64,000 nucleotides of DNA, from contig JBANDB010000004.1 of the NCBI GenBank assembly GCA_037576215.1, positions 1,798,001-1,862,000 on the forward strand. Reading direction: 5' to 3'. The notes beneath the pieces are model-generated. The model was not told the DNA's origin. It was given only the letters and a program-made list of their open reading frames with translations, and made no database searches. Shown piece after piece: positions 12,328 to 23,899 of the stretch. Each line of letters opens with the position of its first letter. The first letter of the stretch is position 1. Both the position numbers and the translations under genes were made by a program. The stretch is from Armillaria gallica (Eukaryota > Basidiomycota > Agaricomycetes > Agaricales > Physalacriaceae).

Positions 12328-13270
12328 AGTCTGCTTCAGAGGTGACGTCGGTCGCTCATATTCACTGCAAAGGAAGTACCAAAATTCGAAGGGATAGTTG
12401 CGTCAAGGCTAAGATCGTTCTAATGGAGATATTAACAAGAGAACGTAAGGGGGAGCCTAGCCGAAAAATCACCTAGTATTTTGCTTTTGACTGGGTGGAG
12501 TGGAACGCAAGACATCCCACAGTGCTGGAATTGAAGACGACGAGGAATAGAGCTGCACTGGCAGTTTTGGACCCGGCGCAGACAAACTCAGTCACCAGCT
12601 TAGGGCTCGTCCTTTCATGCATGACCTTAATGTGGGAAGCCCGTGGTACTCGCGATGTGTTGACAGTGGATGGTAGAGAGGCTGCCATCACGGAAGACAT
12701 TGTCGATCATCGCCGTAGTGAAGTGACCCGTCGGATGAGCTAGGAGGCACAGTGAGATTCAACGACCTCACCACCACCTGCAACAGTACGACTCCAAGGA
12801 GCAGTTAATTGGCGGAGATGGTTTGTCATCTAGCAATATCGACACATTTGGACTCAACGACGGCTGTGTGATATGAGGGTAGACGTATGAGTTATGACAT
12901 GTGGGTGTCCAGACTACAAAATGATACGATGCATGAGATTAAGCAGGGACGACGTGTATGGAGCATGGACCTGATAAAATATCTCTCTTGTCTTCAACGT
13001 CTTGCGCAAAGACGATAATCCGCCACAGAGTCCTTATCGAGCCGCTGTCTCGATAACTTCGTTAGCAAGAATGAAAAAATAAATGGCTAATAGTCAAGAT
13101 TGAGATCATCGTGAAGCTTCAGCGGCACCGAAGTTAGAATTTTATCTCTGATGCTGTTCCTCGTCAATGATGATGATATGCCCAAGACCGCAAGTATGTG
13201 GCCCATTTCGTAATGATAAGTATTAGGCCGAAGAAATAAAGCCGATCATTGGGGACCAATCCCGTTCATC
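12328..13270. other. No recognisable gene
   Basis: A plus-strand frame of about 80 codons near 12495-12743 is open but has no motif I know. The rest is closed in all frames apart from short ORFs. Confidence 0.45.
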
Positions 13271-13339
13271 CGAGGCCATTTGCTTCACTTGGGTGGATGT
13301 ATACATATAAGCAGACACCGATGTGTACCCAACGGTAAC

Positions 13340-13916
13340 CTCCTGCACAAAGAAGTAATGGCATACACTACCACCGAAAACTATGTTTTTCGTCTTTGTA
13401 CTGGCTGCCCCTGGTATTTCTGCTTCCGCTTGGATGACCAGTCATCTATTGATCCCAAAACGATCGATTGGATTATTCAAACACACACGATATCGTGCCC
13501 TCATAAGCTCTTGTAGGGGTCTAGTACAACATGTTTCATGTATAGCACTGCACACATATTTACCAGGTTGTTGGCAAACGCCGTGACAATGCTGGAGCAT
13601 CCCTCAGTCAAGGTAGGTTTTACTTCCAAATGAAGCGTGAATTTCCTGATCCCTTCCGTTCATGCAGGCACTGCTTATACCTAAGAGTCGTCTCACTGCA
13701 AAAGAGCGGTACTCATCACTCCAGGCGGACCTTTATGCTACCAAAATCACCGCCTTTTCAATTACCTGTGCAGCTTGTGGGATTACAATTGCATTGGACC
13801 ACCGGGGTACAGCAAAATATTCCACTGCAAACTGGCATAGGCACAAACGGAGGTGCTTAAAGATAAAAGCCTTGAGAAAGGTAATTCGACAAAGAGTTTA
13901 TAGTTTGAGCCGGTAA
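13340..13916 (+). CDS. Small protein with two C-x2-C...H-x3-C clusters
   Basis: Exon 1 (about 13340-13516) reads YTTTENYVFRLCTGCPWYF and then IDPKTIDWIIQTHTISC. Exon 2 (about 13662-13916) reads AFSITCAACGITIALDHR and then ANWHRHKRRCLKI. Each half has C-x2-C followed about 30-40 residues later by H-x3-C, a plausible zinc site, suggesting an internally duplicated zinc-binding protein of roughly 150 residues. The start and the intron were not fixed. A truncated paralogue lies at 76-290. DNA or protein binding would be a guess. Confidence 0.45.
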
Positions 13917-13919
13917 CAT

Positions 13920-15470
13920 CCTCTACCAGGTTGAGACAAACCACAGGAAACCTATTCCAGAAATTTCCTTGCCAGCCTCGAATTTACAGATCATCAAGGC
14001 CAGTAATCAACATGATGAATACACTAGCCGTGCGCCATATATCTTGTGCTCTATGCACAGCGAGGAGGGGAGCGACCAGCGGAAGAGCAGATCTGCCATG
14101 ACGTTATCGGCCCGCGATGTCAGTAGCATCCTTAAAAGGATTTAAGCAGGCATAGCGTTACGGACCAAGTTACAGATGGAGAGATCAGATTGACTCGATC
14201 CTGTGTAGAGAAAGGGCTCTGTATTTAGTAGAGATGAAGGGGGTGGGAGCGTAACTTTCTTGAGAAATAAAGAGTCATCAGAGTGCATATCAAAGAGAGT
14301 GATGGGTGAAGAGTATCGCTTAGGAATGTCGGAATCAGATCCCATTTGAGAGGAGTATGGAACGATTCCAAAGTGATGTTCAACCTCTGGTAGCCATTGG
14401 GGCATCGACAGTTTACGAGGACAGTCCACGTATCGCGGTCTCGCCTTTCAAACTATTTGTAGGAAGCGGTGCCGGTATCGTCTGGTGGTATGCATACAGT
14501 TTCGGTTGCATACCGTCCATCCACGCTGCAGGTGAAAGGTTCAACTCGACTTGCCGCGCGCCATGCCAGTCAAGCCGAACTAGGTCGCGCCGGTATTGCC
14601 GAGTAGCTTCAGCAAAGTCACACTACAGTATCGGCTCGGCAGCAACTGAGCTTCACCAAGCTAAGACCACGTGAGTACGTGGCTGGAGTCTGAAATAGGG
14701 ATGTCAATCAGGGATGAGTGATCAGCTCAGAGAGAGAGCCAAGATACAAAGTATCTTGGGGGTTTGGGGGTGAGTGTCCCGCTTGTGAAGGAGATGACTA
14801 CTGAGAGAGGGAAGTCGGGAAGGGCGACAAAGTGTCACTGACTGAAGAAGCAGGAGACCCAGGTGTTTGGGAAGTTCTCGACTGGCCAGCAGTGAGATGC
14901 GTGATGCGACAGACAAACAAACCCGAACAACTATCCAACATCGAGGGTGCAGGAGGGAGGGTCGCGAAATATGAGGGCTGCACGATGAGGATGAGGATGA
15001 GAATGGAGCATATCTATCCAATGCCGCGAAGCACAGCGAGCGACGATGTACAACTAAATCCAAACAGAGCACGCCACTACCCTTGGCTTATAGCTTGGCC
15101 CGGCACAAGCTCGACGTGAGGAACGAGCGGCTCGAGCTTGTGATCCAACTTGATTGAAAAATGCCGAAATACTATTTTAGTTCAATTTTAACCTGGCCCG
15201 ATAGTTCCCGCTGTTTCTCCAACAAGTTTTCGAGTTGCCTAAACAACGAATGACTTGCCATCTGAAGGGAATGCATGAAGTCATGGCTTTAGCGGCCGGC
15301 ATCGAAGTTTGGTGATAGCAACTTGGCTTAAGTCAAAGCTGCCCCGCCTGCCCCGCCCAGTCAAAGCTGTCAAAAATCATGGTGTGAAGTTACGCCGTCG
15401 TGCCAAGTTACATCATTGAAACACTAACTATCCGGACCCAACTGTCTGGTGGTCGAACTGACCCTAATAA
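13920..15470. other. No recognisable gene
   Basis: Low-complexity and short ORFs only. A 116-codon minus-strand frame at 15072-14722 is Ser/Leu/Arg-rich and looks like chance. One isolated CTTAAG sits at about 15327. Confidence 0.45.
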
Positions 15471-15473
15471 GTT

Positions 15474-15850
15474 ATATCAAACGACATTATTGTATCTGGA
15501 GAGTTCGTCTCGGTTATCGAAAGCAAAGCTTGGGCCACAACTTGCGGGGCGGTAACAAGGTACCGGAGATGCAGACTGCAGATAAGCTTTGTTTGTCATC
15601 GCATGACTACATCGATGATGCGAGGCTCGACTCCGTGCTGTCATGAACCTCCGAGCCATCTTGCTCTCTAGTCTTGAAATGTCCGGATTACTTTCATCAA
15701 ATCGTGATCTCCCACCCCCCAATAACCCTCTGGTCCTCTTCTTTGCATGTCAGTGCCATGGGTAGGCGCCAGTACTCTGCAACCGCCTCTTCCATCCTCT
15801 CTCGCCCAGATGGGTCTCGTGCGATTGTCGTAGGTGTAGCTCGTAGCGGT
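15474..15850. repeat. Dispersed repeat I, copy 2
   Basis: Same orientation and about the same length as 9607-10000, with scattered mostly transition differences. It has a single gaacctccgagcc unit where copy 1 has two. Flanks differ on both sides, which fixes the repeat limits. Confidence 0.75.
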
Positions 15851-16107
15851 TGGGCTCTTCGACGCCATATTCGATATGGTGAATGTAAGCACTGGTGCAG
15901 CCACTTTTTAACATTTAAGTATTGACGGATACCATCCTCTAGCAACGCCATCCGTCAATCGGATCTCCTGCAATTTACGGAGGGCGCCTGTCATTGACTC
16001 TCTCGATGGGATCCAGGACTCCTTGACTTTCGAACGTATCGAGGCTTCCGGAGAGACTGTACAAGATTTGAATGAATGTAAGCAGCAAGTCGATCCTTTG
16101 TTTGATA

Positions 16108-17650
16108 ATGAGTGATTCGTCTCCAGTGGTTGTAGTATCCCAAACTGTGAGTGGGAGCACTCTCTGCGACGGGGTGACGGAGCCGCCACTCGAGCGGTAT
16201 CCTGACCATAGATCAGTCCCCCCCTCCCCACAGCCTCGAACTCACGGAAATCCTGCGTTGTCTCTGGAGAACGTAGCTGCTCCTCGTGGCTGCGTATCTC
16301 CTAGTGTTAGAACACGGACACCGCTATTCTTTTCAGATGACGAAGAGTCGGATCGGGATGGTGGCGATGGGCTTGAAGACGACGGGCTCGAAGATGATAC
16401 GTTTGATGCCAATGCTACCTCCTTCAGTGCTCTGCCGCAGTCGCGCCTGACTCCTTCAATGCAAACTATGTCGCCATTGTCATTGTATGTTTGGCTTTCT
16501 ATCCACGATGGCATCTCCAAAGAAGTCAGTGTTGAGAATGGTATAGCGCCTTTTTTGGAGAGAACTGTGGATGGTGGTATACAGTTACGTCTTGGTCAGT
16601 AATTTACCTTATATACTCGCCCCCTCTCACCTTTCATAGACCTTGCGATGCTTCAGTGGTTTAATCCTGCCAATGAAGCATTTATTACACCCCAACGTCT
16701 TCGGTCTTTTTTGTCTAGGGTACCAAACATTCGTGTTTGGACATATTGTGATCCAGTTCCGTTTTCTCAATGCGTGTCAGCCCCCTTGATTCTGGGATCC
16801 ATCAGTCCTGGTGTGTCCAGTCCAGAATTATGAATGTTAGGCACCCCGTGGCGTGTCAGCCCCGTTGATGGCGATAGACCTCATGCTGCACGTTTTTTCG
16901 AATTAGTGGGGAGTGATACAGGTGGGCTACTCTTCGTCATCTTTCTGGCGCCTTCGACACTGGTGAGCTTCCCACCCTTGGTTTCGAAATGGATCTAATA
17001 TACTTTTTGTAGAGCCCCCATCATGTGCCACAATCTGCACTACCAGCCACGGCTCCTTTTCCTCCTTGCCCATCAATGCACTCTATGCCTCCAATAGAGA
17101 CATGGAATGAAGTCTTCGCGGAACTCCGTTCACTTCTGCAGCAGCTGCAATCTCGAGATTGGCATTCGTCCTACAAGCATTATGCCGTTGTTAAATTTAT
17201 GCAAGCTATGTGCTACACCATGGGCTTGCGAGCCTCTTATGGCTCTGAGGGAGGCATGGGCCTTGTTACACAATGGGTCATTTCTCAGCGCCTTGCACTG
17301 TATAAACTCCTTGCTGTTCAACCACACACAGTGGCCAATTGGGTCCATCTTACAGTGACTGATTCTGAGTGTCTCTACATACGGTTAAAAGAGTATGTTG
17401 AAAACGAGGGTTGTCTACCAGGTAATGCCATATCTTGTCAATTATAGAACATCTCTTTAATGATTTTCAGCTCTTGATACTGCCCAGCTTTTTAATACCC
17501 TCAAGATCTGGGTAACGGTTGAGCCCACTCATCTAATTCGCCAGGGTACCCTTACTACTGCAGAGTACACAGCCCTTCATCCTCCTTGGGCAGAACGTGA
17601 TTTCCACCGGCTTGTGAAGCAGCATCTACATGATGGCCCTTGGACTTGAT
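16108..17650 (+). CDS. Unknown agaric-type protein, at least five exons, one in-frame TGA
   Basis: ATG at 16108 opens MSDSSPVVVVSQ and an acidic run (FFSDDEESDRDGGDG). A clean intron joins exon 1 (ending about 16595) to exon 2 at about 16640 (DLAMLQWFNPANEAF, RVWTYCDPVPFS). Exon 2 runs in frame through TGA at 16831-16833 into MLGTPWRVSPVDGDRPHAAR and FFELVGSDTGG. A second clean intron leads to exon 3 at about 17015 (SPHHVPQSAL, ETWNEVFAELRSLL), and a third to an exon at about 17471 (ALDTAQLFNTLKIW), ending near GPWT. Phases agree at all three introns. I do not recognise the family. The TGA could be CGA mutated at its CpG. Downstream pieces to about 18060 (SGANIARLDLVHGQVGR) may be further exons. 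Confidence 0.55.
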
Positions 17651-18426
17651 CATTAGCCTAAATAGGCTTCCTCCTCTTACACGGTATCTTCTTCAACACT
17701 ATTACCATGCTGATTGTAATTTTTGGGGCTACATACACAAGCTTCAAGATAATTACCTCAGAATGGTCTGGAAATTTGTATCTTTTAAATGTACTGTAGG
17801 TATATTTATCACATGGTCCACAGTATTCTTCCCTTGAAGTCCTCGGAAATTTACCTTGGCAACACAGCCACCTTACAATCCTTGATTCTATCCGATAGTA
17901 AGTAAAGATGAGGGCTATGTGGTTGTATTTTATTTTGCATACTTGTGCTTCTGGTGCAAATATTGCCCGCCTCGACCTAGTTCATGGTCAAGTAGGGAGA
18001 ATAAGATCGGGCAGAGCGACAACAGATCCTCTCGTCCATTATATAATCAGTCCATGTGGCATGTAAGCCCAAGCGAGGCTTCCTGTGCACTTCTTGCAAG
18101 TCTTGCAAGTGACGTTGCACTCCCCAACGGCTAATTCATGGCGTATCGTGTTCCCTGAAACGAGTCTTGTCACCCTCGCCCACCAGTATGTCCACGAAGA
18201 CCTCTCCATCCAGGATCTTTCCAACCACTCACTCGCTGATCGGTGCTCAAGCGCTCATTGCTGTGCATCACGATAACGTCACACTTGATTAATGTCAAAT
18301 GCGCAAAATATTGAGGACCATCTGAGTGCACAAAGCCTGCAGCCCACCCAGGATCTCGATGACGATGGCAGGATGGTGGTGTGTGCGCTGTAGGGGAGTG
18401 TCAGGCACCTCATTTTGTCTCCATGC
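17651..18426. other. Possible 3' exons, otherwise unassigned
   Basis: Short plus-strand open pieces (SGANIARLDLVHGQVGR at about 17945, HEDLSIQDLSNHSLADR at about 18195) resemble coding sequence, but I could not join them with splice signals. Confidence 0.3.
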
Positions 18427-18428
18427 TA

Positions 18429-19593
18429 TCCAGTGAACTGTATTGACCCAAAAACGTTACATAGCCCTCCAAGATTGCCCCTGTTACAATGGATATCGTG
18501 AGGGACTACGCAAGGTCTCTAGAGACATATACTTGCCGGACATTCTCGGAACGAAGGAGGGCATAGAAGCCTTGGCATCGTTCCTGGAGAAATCAGGTGC
18601 ATTCACAAAAACCAGTTACCCCAAACGACCGCCCGTTCGACCTACGTTGGACGTGGAGGAACAAGTGCTGGAAGACTGGCTGGGAGAGTTTGACCTGGAG
18701 CGAGAGGAAGATCCCAGAGGCTGAGAAGTGGAAGAGAAAGAGAAAGGATAGCACCAACATCTTCAAGAACACCAAAGGAACCAGCTCTATGCACCACATC
18801 ATGCCTCGTAGTCCAAGTTATGGTGACGTCGACCCCTCCTAGACACCAAGGACTCAACACGCAAAGATACTAGAAAACTATACCATTAAAGCACCGAGAA
18901 TACCTACGTACACCCACATTAGCTACTGGAGCTAGCCACGAGCAAGCGCCGCCACGTCTCTATACATAGATTATGGGTTGTGGTTTCAGTCAAAAAAAAA
19001 AACGTTACATAGCATGTGACCTGGCAAAGAGGTTCCGGATATCCAGCACTGCCACACATGTTCGTTTTCGTTACAAGTCCCCACGCCCCCTCATTTTCGC
19101 AACTTGTATTTCTTCTTCCGCAATTAGGATACTATTGGTCTACTGTAGCACTTTTGGTTTTTGTAGGAACTCATGTTTTTCTAACATTTGAACACAGAAA
19201 CAGGGTTTGCAGCTTTGTGAGGGTGAAATTCTGAAGTAGTTTGCATATAGAATATCTAGAGCACCATATGACTGCCCAGAAAAGTAAACTGAAATGGTCT
19301 TCCTTTCGAACCGCAAGGCAGGACGATATTAGACTTCTAGACTGTCAAAAGATCAGGCCTTATTGAATGAATTTCTCAAACTGAAAGCCATGATGAATAT
19401 ACATGTATGTAAGTATAATATATCGTTTAAATAGACTACTGAGGGAGTATCCTAATTGCAGAAGAAGAAATATGAGCTGCGAAAATGAGGGGGGGTGGGG
19501 ACTTGTAACGAAAACGAACATGTGTGGCAGTGCTGGATATCCGGAACCCCTTTGCCGGGTCACATGCTACGTAACATTGTTCGGTTCACTGAA
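18429..19593. mobile_element. Terminal-inverted-repeat element (MITE-like) with a nested LINE
   Basis: Long inverted repeats: 19001-19145 pairs with 19440-19578 (shared ggttccggatatccagcact and ttacaagtcccca, inverted). The arms continue to TCCAGTGAAC at 18429-18438 and GTTCACTGAA at 19584-19593. Each end is flanked by TA (18427-18428 and 19594-19595), as expected for a TA target duplication. The left arm is split by the LINE insertion at 18465-19000. The interior of about 300 bp has no ORF. Without the LINE the element is about 0.6 kb. The class (Tc1/mariner-like, judged from TA) is an inference. Confidence 0.65.
18465..19000 (+). mobile_element. 5'-truncated LINE (non-LTR retrotransposon) 3' end
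   Basis: The open frame to 18722 reads CPCYNGYREGLRKVSRD then IYLPDILGTKEGIEALASF and SGAFTKT, the familiar C-terminal tail of agaric non-LTR reverse transcriptase/RNase H proteins. A 3' UTR and an A tract (18992-19002) follow. The insertion is flanked by direct repeats aaaacgttacatagc (18451-18465 and 18999-19013), a target-site duplication of about 14-15 bp. No reverse transcriptase domain remains, so it is dead on arrival. It landed in the arm of an inverted-repeat element. Confidence 0.8.
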
Positions 19594-19599
19594 TAGACC

Positions 19600-21828
19600 A
19601 GACTTCTGCTCCCATCGTACAACTCCTCCGAGACCGATGCCTCATCGGTGTCAATACCGCCATCCCTGCCGCCCTCTTTTTGATGGAAATTGAACATAGT
19701 CTGGTGCGGAAGCATTGTCAAAGTCAGAAGTGATGTCGTTCGGATCTTGAATCGCTGCTGCAACCCTTCTCATACAATCTCCATACCTCAACCCTAATTG
19801 CTGTTCTATACAACACTTTGGCCCATCCAGAAGCATAGTATTCACTCGCAGATTCGATATTGGGCCTCATCTTGCTGCGGAATGGCTCCTATACCATGAA
19901 CCCAATTATGGCACCGACGACAACCCTCAGGACAAGGATGACAATGGGAGGGACGGAGAACTTCAAATGAGAAGGAGTGACGTGGCAGAGGACGGTGCAG
20001 AGTAGAGAAGATGCTGCTGGGAGGTGTAGAGGGAGGACGAGATAAGGATTGGCTTCCCAACGTTCAAAAGCGGGAGCGATGCTGATGCCCGTCTGGGCAT
20101 CGACTTCTGACTCAAATAGTCAACGAACCCAGATGGCGATGACGCAGCAAATGTTACCCCCAATGGCTGCTACTCCAGCCCAGAATCAATATATATGGCT
20201 ATCACCCTTACCGCACCCCCTTTCTCCCCCACCTTCGTGTATACCCCCATTCTCGACATGGGAAATCACGATTTAGAACCCATTCCCCTTCGGCATCTCC
20301 ATGGTCAACAATAATCACACCCTCATTCTCACCTCCGTGGCGCGCTGCATCCTCGTTCCGCTACTAGCCATAGGACCAACGCCAGACACTCCATTTTTGA
20401 TACTGGACTCTTAACTGTTGTATACAATAAACTTCAAATAGCCCGTTTTCCTTTTCATCTACCTCGACTGGGATATGCGGCATCTGTTCAATACGCCTGA
20501 CCATGCACTGAGCGGTGACTCATTACTTCCACATCTGCTGTACCACTTTTTCAATTGTGACTAGGCCACGTATACTGCTCGCCCTACTGGATAATTGTAT
20601 CGCAGGATGATACCTTCATCCGGCCCACGGCAAGGCATGTATACCTTTTGTTGTTGAAACTACCTCGCGTCTATCTTGTCTTATCTGCCATCTGTCAACT
20701 CTTTCTGGGCAAAGGATCCGTCGAACCTGAACTCAAATCTACCTGCAAATACGAGGAACATCAATTTGCATCCTAGTTTCCGACAGGATTGCGATGAGGA
20801 AGAGATCAACAGCTGGATTACGAGCATGGAGGTAAAGACTCCGATGTTGGAGGGTGGAGAGTCAGAAGCCTAGGACCATCGCAATAAGGCTCGAACATTC
20901 GAAAAGGTACAGAATCCTTTCCTGCTTCCGTGTGATCTAGTTACTGCTATGTACCCTTTGTGTAGGCATGAGTAATTTAAACTTAATCAAATATGTATTT
21001 TGACCTGAACCAGCATGAAATTGCGATTTGAAGTGTGACAGAATAGGCCAGGCACACAGAATAACGGGCAGGGCAGAGAATAACACCTGTGAATGGTATC
21101 ACACCTTTCATCTTCTACCACTACTTCACTGCTGCTTATGATCATAAGCATGCGGGGGAAAAAAATACGTAGGAATCGGACCTGCCATGCAGATGCGTTG
21201 GCCCTCAAGCACTAGTGTCTGTATCAGTGAGGTTCAATGTTCGTTCGGTACCGTAGCGTAGTGGGTTAGGTAGGTAACACACGTGTAGTACGGACTCTGG
21301 ATAAAAAATCCTCCTCCTCCTTATAGCTATAAGGAAAACAGACGCCTGATGTTTTAAATTTTTGCTGCTCATTGCGCCTTATGCAAATGTAGATGCCTGA
21401 ATTCTAAATCAACCAGATCCTGTTACGCGACTGCCTGGCATTTTTCAGACCTCAAAGGGAGGAGGGGGTTTTATTCTGAGACCCGGTCATCAAGGGAATA
21501 TTCACTGTGCACAAGGCGATTCACCTTCCATCATCATCTAATCCGATACCTGATCTTTTCCACTGTGTTCTGGTCGCGCCATTAACGACGGCATTTTCGA
21601 CATCAAAATTTTAGCGCTTACACTAATATGTACATGCAAACACAAGAGGTACAGGCCGCTATCCAAAAGCTATCTACCTTACTGTGATGGTACCAGAGCT
21701 ACATACCATGTGTACTAGTCCTACATATTACTGACCCAGAAGCACGTGGCAAATGATCTTTGTCCTGATGAAGAAATGTACGGAAAAGGTGTACTTATTA
21801 TATGTGCGCGAGACCCTGCAATGGGGGT
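19600..21828. other. No recognisable gene; one perfect palindrome
   Basis: Short ORFs without motifs. At 21318-21335 tccttatagctataagga is a perfect 18-bp palindrome. About 75 bp upstream the string tagcgtagtggg fits a tRNA-type A box, but I see no B box. Nothing else supported. Confidence 0.4.
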
Positions 21829-23895
21829 CTACGTGGTCCTTGAGTCTAGTCTGAATAAACAGTATAACAACATAGGGGCACGACAAATGGGGCACCTGGA
21901 CGTCGCAATAACCTCGTTTGTAATGCAACTGACGACAAGGCGTCAGTAGATACAGCAGACAAGAAACAAATGCTTACCTGTAGCAAAAAACATGACCACA
22001 TATGGTGAAGGTGGTGTCATTGCACGGATCAGCCATGCACAGACGGCAACACAGGCATGAGGGAGAAGGCAAGGGCAAGGGCAAGTACTCCCTTGCGCTA
22101 CTGATGGATGGCACTGAACTGCCTGGAAGGGAATATGATCCACTAGAACCACCAGACAAATTCGACTCATAGCCCAGTCGGCGGTGGTCAGATGTCATTG
22201 TGAAAGGGGGAAAAATCAATGCCGTGGGGGAAGGTTCATTCATCCCAGAAACCGCTGAAGGCGCCAATGATGCCACTGGAGATGCTGGTCTTGCGATGTC
22301 TGGTGAGCTGGGTAATACTTTTAGTATCTGAGAATGTCGATGCATAATAACAATACCTGTGGCCGTTGTCAGCGATCCATGTTTCAGATACAGGACTCGG
22401 AATGTCCCCAAACAGATCGTACTTCACAGTATGTGACTGCTTCGTATTGTGACATAAATAAAATGGCGGCATATGCGCAGCTAAATTGACGTACCGAAGT
22501 CCAACAGGATGGACCAGATGGGGGGAGGGAGACTTTGTTGAAGTAGGTTTGTTCTTCTGGTGTGTCATCAACAAGTTTTTGGACCATCAAAGCCGCCGAA
22601 GACGGTGCAAGGATGTCATCCCAGTCATCTGCTTTGCAGATCGGCTAATCTAAGGATCAGCAATGGTACTCCTGCTCAATGATACGACCCATACCGAAAC
22701 CATCCCTTGAACAGTCTGAGGACTCCACCGAGGTAAAGTAGGCTGAAGGAGATCACCGAAGTTGTTGTCGATCTAGAATGCTGTAAGTTCCGAGGAATAT
22801 AACTAGCAATGTAAACCTACTTTGAAGGCAGTAGTTGAAGATGGTTGTATGGGTGCTGAGCCATGGGGTAATATGGGTTTTTGGTTGTGACAAGAAGGTC
22901 CGGGGGAGTTTGACTTGTACACAGAAACAGTCTACATGATATAATATATATTTAGTTGTTCATAATGGAGTGGTGTCATTGGTCCTACTAGTACCTTTGA
23001 AAATATGGCGTGAGGAGTCTGTGGTATGGGAACAGTTGGTGCCGAGGACATAGGAGAATGTGTAGCGATGTGCTAAAGTTCAGATGAATCGCCATGCTGG
23101 AGCGAGAAATAAATAGAGCTTACAGTGGCATATTTATTTTCATCGGCAAAACCCTTCCCGCACCGCTTACATTTTGGATGTTGAAGAGAATTATTGTAAT
23201 GATTCTGGAGTGCTTCGACATCGAAGAATTGCTGGTCACATTCGACACACTGCGCATCTGAATGGACGGTGGTGCAATGCTATGTCGTTTTGGAGCATAT
23301 AAGCTTCATATTCATCAATCAGAATAACACCATACCAGATTATAATCTGAGTCATTTGCGAAGCCTTGGTCACACGAACAACATTTTGGATGCCATGGAG
23401 ATTCCCTGTAGTGTTTTGGCATTTTTTCGTCATACATTGTCAAACCACAAGTTTCACAGGTCGACTGTGGATGGCACTCCTCGTGGTGCTAAAATCTACT
23501 GTGAGGTTACAATATCGCTTGGAATGTTGAAGTACTTACGAAGTCGACCAAACCTTGAGTCCGGAACCCTCATCTGCAAACGGGACAGTTCGGGTGGTTA
23601 GGAGAGCCACGATAATGCTCGCCGAGCGAGACTTGTGATCTAAACGATCGACTACACTCCATGCAGTCAAAGGTAGGTTGGTGTTTGTCGTCCATATGCT
23701 AAGGATTGATGAGAATCGAGAAATCAGACACTCGAAGCAAGGCAAGGCATTCACAGATTTGAATGACTGAACGCTGGCAAACTGTTGATCACACAGCTTG
23801 CAGTAGGGGTGAGGAAGAGCAGAACCTTGCAAGTGTTGTTTGAGAGCTGCAGTTGTTATAAAATGTCAATGGTCACAGTAAGAGCAAGTGGGCAT
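21829..23895 (-). CDS. C2H2 zinc-finger plus C-terminal RING-finger protein, two in-frame TGA
   Basis: ATG at 23895 gives MPTCSYCDH, a TGA (23868-23866), then ITTAALKQHLQGSALPHPYC. Next come fingers of a repeated type: YCKLCDQQFASVQSFKSH and MDDKH across an intron, FDCMECSRSF with HYRGSPNHPNCPVCR, a second TGA (23572-23570), then GF; later CETCGLTMYDEKM with HPKCCSCDQGF, and CVECDQQFFDVEAL with HPKCKRCGKGF. At the C-terminus (about 22411-21829) a C3HC4 RING reads CRLCMADPCNDTTFTICGHV and, after a 49-bp intron, CITNEVIATSRCPICR, ending in TAG at 21831. All RING ligands are present, suggesting ubiquitin ligase activity guided by the fingers (inference). The two TGA codons make the full protein doubtful; one sits where sister repeats have Gln or Lys. 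Confidence 0.7.
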
Positions 23896-23899
23896 TGAG

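Noticed and set aside
14722..15072. 116-codon minus-strand open frame
   Set aside because: Ser/Leu/Arg-rich translation of a low-complexity stretch, no motif, no splice partners.
15477..15951. Repeat I as a tRNA-derived SINE
   Set aside because: ggctcgactcc resembles a B box, but no A box lies at the right distance and there is no A tail or target duplication.
22236..22574. 112-codon minus-strand frame
   Set aside because: Overlaps the better-supported exons of the C2H2/RING gene in another frame; no motif of its own.
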